Shown: positions 34,748-42,102 of the stretch, piece after piece
Layout of the letters: each line of letters opens with the position of its first letter
Numbering within the stretch: position 1 is the stretch's first letter
Origin: JBBDXS01 sp040902195
Lineage (GTDB): Bacteria > Chloroflexota > Dehalococcoidia > DSTF01 > RBG-16-68-14
Length of the DNA: 64,000 bases
Reading direction: 5' to 3'
Assembly (NCBI GenBank): GCA_040902195.1
Contig: JBBDXS010000019.1
Coordinates: 527,298 to 591,297 of the forward strand
Notes under the pieces: generated by a model
Databases searched by the model: none
What the model was told of the DNA's origin: nothing
Seen by the model: the letters and a program-made list of their open reading frames with translations, nothing else
Translations under genes and position numbers: made by a program

Positions 34748-36454
34748 CTACGCTGCCTTCGCCTGCATAGTAGCGAGGATGTCGTCAAGCGGCTGCGGGC
34801 GGGCGAAGAGAAAGCCTTGACCGTAGTCGGCCCCGAGATCCTTCAAGACATTGAGGGCCCGCTCATCCTCCACCCCTTCGGCGACGACTCTTTTGCCCAG
34901 GGCGTGTGCCACGTCGATGATCGCCTTCGCCATGATCTTGTCCGAAGCGTTGTTATGCAGGCTTCTCGTGAACCGTCCTTCAATCTTCACATAGTCTGAG
35001 GGAAGCCGCTTCAGGCCATCGAGGGAGTTGAATCCGATGCCGAAATCGTCGAGGGCGACCAGGCAGCCAAGGTCCTTGAGCTTTTGAAGATACGCACTCG
35101 CCGTCTCCACATGCGCAATCGCCGCTACATCTGGGAGTTCCACGCAGAGCCGCTCCGGGATAAGCCCGTCCCGCGCCGCCGCACCACGGACGATCTCGAT
35201 AAGCCCCTCATCGAGACTGGCCCCGGAGACGTTTACACAGATGTTCACGGCTGGCCTCCCGCTCACTCGCGCGTCGCCTAGGATATCGATGGCGCGTTTC
35301 ATGACAACGTGATCGATTTCGCGGATCAGGTTGAAGCGTTCAGCTATGGAGAGCCATTCGCCAGGATAGAAGAGCGCGCCGTCCGGATCACGAACGCGCG
35401 TGAGCAGTTCAAGGGCGTGAACGGCTCCATCCGCGAGGTGAACGATCGGCTGCGCATGAAGTTCGAAGAGGCCGTCATCCAGAGCGCGCCGTAAGCGCCG
35501 CTTCCAAGTTGCGCGGTCTTGTACCATCCGCGCTAAGGCCGGTGAAAAGACGGCGTATGTGTCCCCTCCATTGCTCTTCGCCTCGTACATGGCAATGTCT
35601 GCGTGCGACAGGAGACTGGCGGTATCGGCCTGCGGCCCGGAGAGCGGCGCGGAGCCGATGCTCGCTGTTGTGCTCACGTCGAACCCGTCGACCGTCGTTC
35701 GGTGTTTGCGGATGACGTCGAGTAGCCGCTGCGCGGTCGACGATACTTGCTGCAAGTTCGACTGCGGGAGGAAGACGGCGAACTCATCGCCACCTAGGCG
35801 GGCGAGTATCGCCTCACTGCTGAGGAGCCGCCTCAGCGCCGAGCTCAATCTCATGAGGTGGAGGTCACCGGCCTCATGTCCTAAGGTGTCATTGATCGAC
35901 TTGAAGTCGTCGAGGTCGATGAGGAGCAGGACCGCGCCTTCGGCGCGCTGCCCTCCCCATCCGGCGATCCAGCGCTCGATCTCTTCCGTAAGCCGCCGAC
36001 GGTTATACACGCCGGTCAGAGAATCGTGGTCGGCAGCCCATCGCAGCGCTTCTTCAACCTTCTTCCGCTCGCGCACATCCTGAGCAATGATCGAGGTGGT
36101 TGCCAGTTGGCCGTTCTGGTGGCACGTGGCGAGTACGATCTGCCAGACCGATACCTCTACGCCGTCCGCCGCCAGGAGTGCGCTCTCGCCCTCCCATCTG
36201 CCGTGCCGGATGGCATGCGGAATCGCTTCGTTGATGAGACGCGCCAGCGCCCATGCGGGATGCAATGCTGCGATGCCGAGTTTTGCCACGTCCATGTCGT
36301 CCGAGAGGTGAAGCATCCGGCGCGCAGCCGGATTCAGGTACAGCACGCGCCCTTGACCGTCCGCCGAAGCGACGAAGTCGGGCACTGCCTCCAGAATGCT
36401 GGCGAAGCAGTTCTCGTCGTCTGCGGTAGGCTGGCGCCCTTTGATCGTTGACAT
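34748..36454 (-). CDS. PAS-GGDEF-EAL c-di-GMP signalling protein
   Basis: 568 residues from the ATG at 36454 (an upstream ATG at 36496 is possible). PAS covers about 15-135, GGDEF lies at about 221-225 (ARLGGDEF) without an RxxD I-site, and the EAL domain follows. The signature is ELL instead of EAL (HALELLTRV), and the third motif reads VELPDV rather than EITET. Other ligands are kept: CVNVSGA, DDFGIGFNS, VKIEGRF, EGVE and GQGF, so phosphodiesterase activity is still possible. No membrane helix. Second such protein in the window. Confidence 0.9.
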   Translation of the reverse strand: MSTIKGRQPTADDENCFASILEAVPDFVASADGQGRVLYLNPAARRMLHLSDDMDVAKLGIAALHPAWALARLINEAIPHAIRHGRWEGESALLAADGVEVSVWQIVLATCHQNGQLATTSIIAQDVRERKKVEEALRWAADHDSLTGVYNRRRLTEEIERWIAGWGGQRAEGAVLLLIDLDDFKSINDTLGHEAGDLHLMRLSSALRRLLSSEAILARLGGDEFAVFLPQSNLQQVSSTAQRLLDVIRKHRTTVDGFDVSTTASIGSAPLSGPQADTASLLSHADIAMYEAKSNGGDTYAVFSPALARMVQDRATWKRRLRRALDDGLFELHAQPIVHLADGAVHALELLTRVRDPDGALFYPGEWLSIAERFNLIREIDHVVMKRAIDILGDARVSGRPAVNICVNVSGASLDEGLIEIVRGAAARDGLIPERLCVELPDVAAIAHVETASAYLQKLKDLGCLVALDDFGIGFNSLDGLKRLPSDYVKIEGRFTRSLHNNASDKIMAKAIIDVAHALGKRVVAEGVEDERALNVLKDLGADYGQGFLFARPQPLDDILATMQAKAA

Positions 36455-36618
36455 AGCTATGCACTGGCGTCCGAACCGGATTGGTCTCGCCGTCATATCT
36501 ATATTCGGCCTGTTGAGGGATCACGTTGAGCGGAACGAAGCGACCGGCGTCGGCTCGGTTACCGCAGGCAGGATCTGCCAGGTGAGTTCTATGGCAACCG
36601 CCTACCGGCCTAGCACAC

Positions 36619-36692
36619 AGTAGGGGGGGNNNNNNNNNNGCACCGTTGTGCGCCCCTACTGGTCTTACAAAAGAAAGATCCCCGGCGACGGC
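36619..36692. repeat. REP-like palindrome interrupted by the gap, plus orphan 5S rRNA 3' tail
   Basis: The left arm CAGTAGGGG (from 36619) and right arm GTGCGCCCCTACT flank the N gap, so an intact copy would be a hairpin like the one at 38861. The stretch 36640-36692 repeats 38869-38921 with three mismatches in 53 bases; its last part (36680-36692) is identical to the 3' end of the 5S rRNA gene. It forms a direct repeat bracketing the genes at 36695-38868. Confidence 0.8.
36630..36639. other. Assembly gap of ten N
   Basis: Ten undetermined bases inside a palindromic repeat. Gap length is probably a placeholder, and joining across it may be by scaffolding only. Confidence 0.99.
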
Positions 36693-36694
36693 GG

Positions 36695-37165
36695 CTAGGC
36701 AGGCGGTCCACCGCTCGAGGGCAATCCAGGCAGCGTGCCGCCCTCGTCTCGGAACATGAGGAAAGCACCGGCTGCAAGGGCGAGCACGGCGATGAGTCCG
36801 AGGAAGTAACCGAAGCTTAGGTAGCTGTTCTCGTTGAGGAACTTGATGATGAGGCAAAGCAGCGCGATGGCGGCGCCTCCCAAGTAGATACGCGCCCAGC
36901 TCTGGCCGCCGACATTGCTGGGCAATGCGACGGTCGAGAAAGCTGTTAGGGCCACAGCACCAGACATCCCGACGCCGATGAACACCGCGATGATCGACCA
37001 GATTGCGCCCGGAGACTGCCAGCCGTTCCTGCTAACGTCGCCAAAAGGCCCGAGGTCGATCCGGTACCAGGGCAAGAAGCTGGAGATAAGAAGAACGACC
37101 CCCGCGATGAGGATCAATTTCTCGCCCATACCTAGTGCCTGGAACTTCTCCATGAAATTGCCCAC
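36695..37165 (-). CDS. Four-helix membrane protein of unknown function
   Basis: 156 residues. Helices lie at about 16-32, 52-76, 92-108 and 118-138; the first loop reads SSFLPWYRIDLGPFG. The C-terminus is Gly/Pro-rich and cytoplasmic or external. GGAGGT lies upstream of the ATG. The pattern is like small bacterial proteins of unknown function found in Gram-positive-like lineages. Its stop codon lies three bases from the orphan 5S tail. Confidence 0.7.
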   Translation of the reverse strand: MGNFMEKFQALGMGEKLILIAGVVLLISSFLPWYRIDLGPFGDVSRNGWQSPGAIWSIIAVFIGVGMSGAVALTAFSTVALPSNVGGQSWARIYLGGAAIALLCLIIKFLNENSYLSFGYFLGLIAVLALAAGAFLMFRDEGGTLPGLPSSGGPPA

Positions 37166-37478
37166 GTATCACCTCCGAGCCTTAGAATAGCCCCTACGGG
37201 GCCTACCAGCAATAGCTGACGTCCTTCGTGGGAAGAGGCTGGACAAGAAGAGTGCACACCAGGCCGCATTCCCGCCTACGACGAGAACTCAAACGACCTC
37301 GAGCAGGGAGCATGGTTTGAGGAGATCCGCTCGCATCTGGCCTCCGACCCAGACTGGTTGACGGCAAGCTCGACATAATCACGGACGCCTGAGCCGCCGA
37401 TAGACCAGGATTCGTCCCAGCAGAGGGTCGCGAATTCGAGGGTCGTCTCCCGCGCCAGCCTGCGTTTCCATACGTTTT
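37166..37478. other. Intergenic region with an open-frame remnant
   Basis: A 52-codon frame on the plus strand (37220-37378) has no start codon but protein-like composition, containing PAYDENSNDLEQ and WFEEIRSHLASDPDW, so it could be the decayed end of a gene. Nothing else is seen. Confidence 0.3.
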
Positions 37479-38654
37479 CTAACGCACCCGGCCCATCGCG
37501 AACTTCAGGTAGTCACCTTCGGGGAATGCTGGCACGACCGGGTGGTCGAATGCGGCGCCGTACAGGGCTTCGAACACCCAGTGGCGACCCGCCTGGCGGA
37601 CACCGGCCTCGATGCTTGCCAGAAAATCGTCCTTCGCGAAGTGGCTGGAGCACGATGACGCACATAGCAGACCGCCCGGCGCGGTGACCGCCGACGCCAG
37701 CTTGTGCAATCGCTTGTAGGCCTGGCGCGCCGCAGGCACGGCATCCTTCTTGGAGGCAAAGCTGGGCGGGTCGGAGATAACGATGTCCCATCGATCGCCG
37801 CGCTCGATCGCCGCCGTTAAGAATGCGAAGGCATCGAGTGCATGAAACTTCGCGCGATCCATGGGCAGCTTGTTCAGTTCGAAGTTGCGCCGCGCGGCCG
37901 CGATCGCGGGTCGCGCCATATCGACCGTGTCCGTGCTGCGCGCGCCGGCCACCGCCGCGTGCAACGCGAAGCCACCTGTGTACCCGAACAGGTCCAGGAC
38001 TGACTTATCGCGGGCGAGCCCCGCCACTCGTGCCCGGTTCTCGCGCTGGTCGATGAAGAGGCCGCCCTTTTGTCCGTGCGCCAGATCGACTACAAACCGG
38101 ACGCCGTTCTCCAGGACCTCTCGTTCGTCTTCCTTAGCATCTGTCTTGCGCGAAGAACGATCCAGCACCGCCCGAAGCGGCAAACGCTGTCGCGCTGCCA
38201 AGCGTAGCCGCGGTTCAAACGGATCGTAGAAGGCGCCCGCACCGGCACCGTCAAAACGAACGACGGCAGTGCCGGCATAGAAGTCGACGTGTACGCCTGG
38301 CAAGAGATCACCCTCGCCGTGGAGCCAGCGAAACGCGTTGGTCTTCGAAAGATCGAGTCGTTCCAGCCGGCGATCCAGCGCCGCCCCCAGCCGTTCCGCT
38401 AGTAGCGAGTCCGCGTCCGCGAAGCGGTGGCCGGGTCCGCCCGATTCCAGCACGCGCACGGCGATCGGTGACCGCTCGTCCCAGAAGCCCCGGGCGATGG
38501 GTCTGCCATCGCGCGTGCGGATTTCGACGAGGGTACCATTGTCCGGGCTTACGCGAACATCCAGCGCATCTCGGTAGATCCAAGGGTGGCCCTGTCGAAT
38601 GGAGCGCGAAAGGTTCTTCTTGAGAACAACGGCGAACGGCCGATCGGCGTTCAT
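37479..38654 (-). CDS. Class I SAM-dependent rRNA methyltransferase, RlmI-like
   Basis: 391 residues. The N-terminal PUA-type domain begins VVLKKNLSRSIRQGHPWIYRDAL. The methyltransferase part has DLAHGQKGGLFIDQRENR, VLDLFGYTGGFALHAA (SAM motif I) and DIVISDPPSFASKK (target-site DPPxF). The family methylates cytosine C5 in 23S rRNA. The ATG overlaps the stop of a short upstream frame. It lies between two copies of a 53-base repeat. Confidence 0.9.
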   Translation of the reverse strand: MNADRPFAVVLKKNLSRSIRQGHPWIYRDALDVRVSPDNGTLVEIRTRDGRPIARGFWDERSPIAVRVLESGGPGHRFADADSLLAERLGAALDRRLERLDLSKTNAFRWLHGEGDLLPGVHVDFYAGTAVVRFDGAGAGAFYDPFEPRLRLAARQRLPLRAVLDRSSRKTDAKEDEREVLENGVRFVVDLAHGQKGGLFIDQRENRARVAGLARDKSVLDLFGYTGGFALHAAVAGARSTDTVDMARPAIAAARRNFELNKLPMDRAKFHALDAFAFLTAAIERGDRWDIVISDPPSFASKKDAVPAARQAYKRLHKLASAVTAPGGLLCASSCSSHFAKDDFLASIEAGVRQAGRHWVFEALYGAAFDHPVVPAFPEGDYLKFAMGRVR

Positions 38655-38872
38655 CCTGAAGGCGTTGCGCTAGCTTCACCGACGAAGGCAGTGTAATCGG
38701 CGATACCGAGGTAGCCTGCACGCGACCGGCCCAGTTCTGGCACTCGCAACTCTTCGAGTCTCGTCTCCTGCTGCGCGATCACGGAACAGAGCCGTCCTGC
38801 GATAGCACCCACCGTGCCATCGGCTTCGAGGCGGACTAGGCCTGCTGACGCTAGTACGCAGTAGAGGCGCAC
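38651..38872 (-). CDS. Short ORF upstream of the RlmI-like gene, possibly truncated
   Basis: 73 residues, ending in an ATGA overlap with the methyltransferase start, which suggests real translation. The start lies within the REP-like palindrome, so the 5' part may have been replaced by the repeat. The sequence (YCVLASAGLVRLEADG, then IADYTAFVGEASA) shows no known domain. It may also be chance. Confidence 0.35.
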   Translation of the reverse strand: MRLYCVLASAGLVRLEADGTVGAIAGRLCSVIAQQETRLEELRVPELGRSRAGYLGIADYTAFVGEASATPSG

Positions 38873-38888
38873 CGTTGTGCGCCCCTAT
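38861..38888. repeat. REP-like palindrome next to the 5S gene
   Basis: GTAGAGGCGCAC (38861-38872) and GTGCGCCCCTAT pair around a short loop, with one mismatch in each arm against the consensus GTAGGGGCGCAC. It lies 20 bases downstream of the 5S 3' end on the minus strand and could double as a transcript end. Confidence 0.65.
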
Positions 38889-38908
38889 CGGTCTTACAAG
38901 AGAAAGAT

Positions 38909-39026
38909 CCCCGGCGACGGCCTATTTTCCCCGAAGGTTGCCCCTCCAGTATCGTCGGCGCTGAGACGTTTCACTTCCGTGTTCGGGATGGGAACGGGTG
39001 GTTCCGCCTCGCTCTAGTCACCGAGG
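38909..39026 (-). rRNA. rrf: 5S ribosomal RNA, solitary
   Basis: 118 bases. The terminal helix pairs CCTCGGTGAC with GTCGCCGGGG. The conserved core CCCGTTCCCATCCCGAACACGG and the helix IV/V segment GCGCCGACGATACTGG are present. No 16S, 23S or tRNA gene adjoins it, so this copy is unlinked from an rrn operon. It has its own promoter (39041-39069). The last 13 bases recur as an orphan at 36680-36692. Confidence 0.95.
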
Positions 39027-39040
39027 AACTTACGCCAGCT

Positions 39041-39069
39041 ACAGTAGCAAACTGAGGGGTCTAGGACAA
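39041..39069 (-). promoter_or_regulatory. Promoter of the solitary 5S rRNA gene
   Basis: On the minus strand TTGTCC (39069-39064) and TACTGT (39046-39041) are 17 bases apart, with the 5S 5' end 15 bases after the -10. Confidence 0.55.
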
Positions 39070-39070
39070 G

Positions 39071-39104
39071 CTACCCCTCAGCAGCCCAGAGCGTCGCTGA
39101 GCGC
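39071..39104 (-). pseudogene. Orphan 3' tail of treZ
   Basis: 34 bases align in frame with the treZ end (39511-39544): 39081-39104 matches 39521-39544 with one mismatch. It encodes RSATLWAAEG and stop, against RSATLWAAGP and stop in the intact gene. The small gene at 39117-39509 lies between the two. This is the same arrangement as the LLM tail at 16949. Confidence 0.75.
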
Positions 39105-39116
39105 CTCAGTCGGCCA

Positions 39117-39509
39117 CTAAAGGGCAGTTCGCCCTTCGGTTACAATAACCTCCCTCAACCGCCCATCTTCTGTGAGTACGAAGAATATCTCGATGTTCTT
39201 AGTTGTGAATATCCCCTCAAACCCTGTATTCCCGATAAACCCTTCGATTACTTGGCTTGTCGGAGGAATACCTCGGCTCCTTAACTCTGAATACTCTCCG
39301 GCGTCTCGGGGTCCGTAATGCTGGATTTCGTTAGCACCGAGCCACGAGATTACCTCAGCGCTCGTTGATCCCAAGGGTAGCTCTCTCGTAATCCGCTCTT
39401 CCACGTCCTTCGTGCTTGTCTTTGTACAGTCAACTGACGAGAGAGTCGCAATGGTGACTACAACGGTTGTCACAGCCATGACCACTATGATTCCAAGCCG
39501 CATCGCCAT
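39117..39509 (-). CDS. Small exported or membrane-tethered protein of unknown function
   Basis: 130 residues (ATG at 39509 or 39503). One hydrophobic segment (about 5-24) then a Cys (SSVDC near 27) could be a signal anchor or poor lipobox. The rest is soluble: SAEVISWLGANEIQHYGPRD, then NIEIFFVLTEDGRLREVIVTEG, a BamE/SmpA-like layout with a repeat-free beta sheet. It is less G+C-rich than treZ and is bounded by the orphan treZ tail, so it looks inserted. Confidence 0.65.
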   Translation of the reverse strand: MAMRLGIIVVMAVTTVVVTIATLSSVDCTKTSTKDVEERITRELPLGSTSAEVISWLGANEIQHYGPRDAGEYSELRSRGIPPTSQVIEGFIGNTGFEGIFTTKNIEIFFVLTEDGRLREVIVTEGRTAL

Positions 39510-39510
39510 C

Positions 39511-41388
39511 CTAAGGCCCGGCCGCCCAGAGCGTCGCTGAGCGCTCCGGGAGCTCGACGGCGCGGCCGGGCATGAGGGCGAGGCGCGCCGGATCGATGGC
39601 GAGGCCGCCGAAGCGCGCCTCGGCCGTGGAGACCACAACGCGCCACGACCGTGCGGCCGACTCGCCGAGCCACCCCTGTGTGCCGGCGTCAAACGCAGCC
39701 GCATCGCCGAAGTTGACGAGCAGCAACCGGCGCTCCTCGGCCTCGTTCCAGCGCTCGACGGCGACGATGCTCGCCGACGGCGCGGCAGTGAGCATGCGCC
39801 AGCGGTCGTGCATGCGCAGGACGGGATCGTCGCGACGGAGGTGCAGGAGCTCGCCATAGAGCTGGTAGACCTCGGCGTGGCCGGGCCGGTCGCGCTCTTC
39901 GAGATCGAGCTTCGATCGCAGGAACGTCTCCTCGGCCTGCGGGTCGGGCATCGGAAAGCGCGCCGGGTCGATCGCTGACCAGAAGTCCTTGAACTCCTTG
40001 TTGCGCCCGGAACGCACGAGCTCGCCCAGCTCGGGGTTGTGGTCCGTGAAGTAGAGGAACGGCGACGACGAACCCCACTCGCTGCCCATGAAGATCATCG
40101 GCGTGCAGGGCGTAAGCAGCAGTAGCGCCACCGACGCCAAGAGCAGTTCCTGATCGATGAACTCTCCAAGGCGTTTGCCGTACGGCCGGTTTCCGATCTG
40201 GTCGTGGTTCTGCAAGCAGTAGACGATCTTCGGAGCCGCAATGAGCGGCGCCACACCAACGGCGTCCGTCCCCGGATCGCGCGGCGGCTCTGGAAAGATA
40301 TAGCCAACGCGAATCAGGCGGGCGATCTCCTCCGTGGTGCCCTCGTAGGCGACGAGGTAGCCGCGGTCCTCCTCCGTCAGCAGGACGTGCACCGCGTGAT
40401 GGAAGTCATCGATCCAGAGGCCATCGAGGCCGTAGCCACCTTCCTCGCGAGGGAGGATGATTCGCAGGTCGTTGCGCTCATCTTCGGCCATGAGCAGGAA
40501 CGTCCTATCGGGGTGAGCGTGCTCGTGCAGGGCCTCGGCGAGCTCCTGCAGGATGTGCTTCGGGCTCGCGTCGTAGATCTGGTGCGTCGCATCGAGGCGG
40601 AGGCCGTCGACGTGGTATTCGTGCGCCCAGTAGAGCGCGTTATCGATGAAGTAGCGGCGCACGAAGGCGCGCTCCTCGCCATCGAAGTTGACCGCGTCGC
40701 CCCAGGGGGTCTGATAGCGATCGGTGAAGTAAAACGGCGAGAACGCCGCGAGATAGTTGCCCTCGGGCCCGAGGTGGTTGTAGACGACATCGAGGATCAC
40801 CGCGAGGCCGCGCGCGTGCGCCGCATCGACGAGGCGCTGCAACCCCTCCGGCCCGCCATAGTTACGCGTCGGCGCGTAGGGATCGACGCTGTCGTAGCCC
40901 CAGTTCCAGCGTCCGGGGACCTCCGTGATGGGCATCAGCTCGATCGACGTGATGCCGAGCGCTGCCAGGTCATCGAGGTGGCCGATGACGGCGTCGAACG
41001 TGCCCTCCGGCGTGAACGTGCCGACGTGCAACTCGTAGATGACCAGCGTCTGCGGGTCGGCGCCGCGCCAGGAGCCGTCGGTCCAACGAAAGGCCTGTGT
41101 GTCGACGACCTGCGACGGGCCGTGCACGCCCTCGGGCTGGCTGCGCGAGCACGGATCGGGATGGCTCCAGGCATCATCGAGGCGATAGCGGTAGAGCGTG
41201 CCGGGAGCGCAATCGACGTCGACGCTCCAGACGCCGTCGTCGCCGCGCTCCATCGCGTGCCGGACGACGCCCTCCGGCCAGAGGTAGATCTCGGCCTCAA
41301 CCGACGTCGACGTGGGCGCCCATACGCGGAAGCGAACGCGCCCGCCGTCGAGGACGCGCGCGCCCATATCGAGCTGCCAAACGGACAT
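39511..41388 (-). CDS. treZ: Malto-oligosyltrehalose trehalohydrolase
   Basis: 625 residues. An N-terminal beta-domain (RFRVWAPTSTSVEAEIYLWPEG) is followed by a GH13 barrel: IELMPITEVPGRWNWGYD, VILDVVYNHLGPEGNYL, DGLRLDATHQIYD (nucleophile Asp), TFLLMAEDERND and CLQNHDQIGNRPYG. The NWGYD and ERND blocks are typical of TreZ rather than branching enzymes. It releases trehalose from maltooligosyltrehalose. The partner treY is not in the window. Confidence 0.93.
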   Translation of the reverse strand: MSVWQLDMGARVLDGGRVRFRVWAPTSTSVEAEIYLWPEGVVRHAMERGDDGVWSVDVDCAPGTLYRYRLDDAWSHPDPCSRSQPEGVHGPSQVVDTQAFRWTDGSWRGADPQTLVIYELHVGTFTPEGTFDAVIGHLDDLAALGITSIELMPITEVPGRWNWGYDSVDPYAPTRNYGGPEGLQRLVDAAHARGLAVILDVVYNHLGPEGNYLAAFSPFYFTDRYQTPWGDAVNFDGEERAFVRRYFIDNALYWAHEYHVDGLRLDATHQIYDASPKHILQELAEALHEHAHPDRTFLLMAEDERNDLRIILPREEGGYGLDGLWIDDFHHAVHVLLTEEDRGYLVAYEGTTEEIARLIRVGYIFPEPPRDPGTDAVGVAPLIAAPKIVYCLQNHDQIGNRPYGKRLGEFIDQELLLASVALLLLTPCTPMIFMGSEWGSSSPFLYFTDHNPELGELVRSGRNKEFKDFWSAIDPARFPMPDPQAEETFLRSKLDLEERDRPGHAEVYQLYGELLHLRRDDPVLRMHDRWRMLTAAPSASIVAVERWNEAEERRLLLVNFGDAAAFDAGTQGWLGESAARSWRVVVSTAEARFGGLAIDPARLALMPGRAVELPERSATLWAAGP

Positions 41389-41421
41389 ATGCGATTAGTC
41401 TAGCGTAGACTGAACGCGTCT

Positions 41422-42081
41422 CTAGTCTGAGGGGACCAGGAGCTTCGCAAGAACGTCCAAGCCAAGAGCAGGAACGCTATCGAGTGGGGTAGTCGTAAAG
41501 GCCACACGCATCTGAACGAACCCGCTGCTTCCATTCGACACGATGCCGTGCAAGCTGCTCTGCGCTGCGCCTTCGGTGAAGCACCCATCCGCGATCCGTC
41601 CAACTAGTGCAATCTCCATGTACTCGCTCACAACAGGAGATTCTACGATGTCCGTGTACTTCGGGCAGGTCTCTTGGCTCGGGGCTCCCAATCCATATCC
41701 GGAGGTAGCCATTGCCGTGATTGTCACCGTGAGATCGGACCTGTTTGCATCTGACGACAGCAATAGGGAGGAGGCGCTCACCTGAGGACGCAGTTCAGGT
41801 GGGAAGCAGATCGAGAACCGGTCTTCCGAGTCGGCGTACGCCAACCAGTCCTCCGGGCAATCCAGCCTGCCCGCGTCCGGCGCGGGCGGCGCAACGACCG
41901 TGCTCCACTGGGGCGCTGAAGACGGGAGTGGCTTTGGGGATACTACTTGCGTCTGCATCGGGGTATCTGTGCCGGTATCCACATGGCCCGAGTCACCGCA
42001 GGCAAAGGCGAGTAGTGACGCGAATGCAGCGACGGCTAGGAGCGTTGTGAATTGACGTGTCAAGCGATGGACGTATGCCAA
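41422..42081 (-). CDS. Lipoprotein sharing a domain with the cohesin-like protein
   Basis: 219 residues. A signal peptide ends in a lipobox (LLAFAC, Cys near 28), then a Thr/Pro/Ser linker. From about residue 60 the sequence TVVAPPAPDAGRLDCPEDWL and DRFSICFPPEL parallels the C-terminal domain of the gene at 43365, and DNA identity is high across the linker (41840-41910 against 43810-43870). The domain is not one I recognise; two or more Cys suggest disulfides. Last gene of a three-gene operon, 21 bases after the peptidase. Confidence 0.8.
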   Translation of the reverse strand: MAYVHRLTRQFTTLLAVAAFASLLAFACGDSGHVDTGTDTPMQTQVVSPKPLPSSAPQWSTVVAPPAPDAGRLDCPEDWLAYADSEDRFSICFPPELRPQVSASSLLLSSDANRSDLTVTITAMATSGYGLGAPSQETCPKYTDIVESPVVSEYMEIALVGRIADGCFTEGAAQSSLHGIVSNGSSGFVQMRVAFTTTPLDSVPALGLDVLAKLLVPSD

Positions 42082-42102
42082 GAGATTGCTCTCGTTGCGT
42101 TA

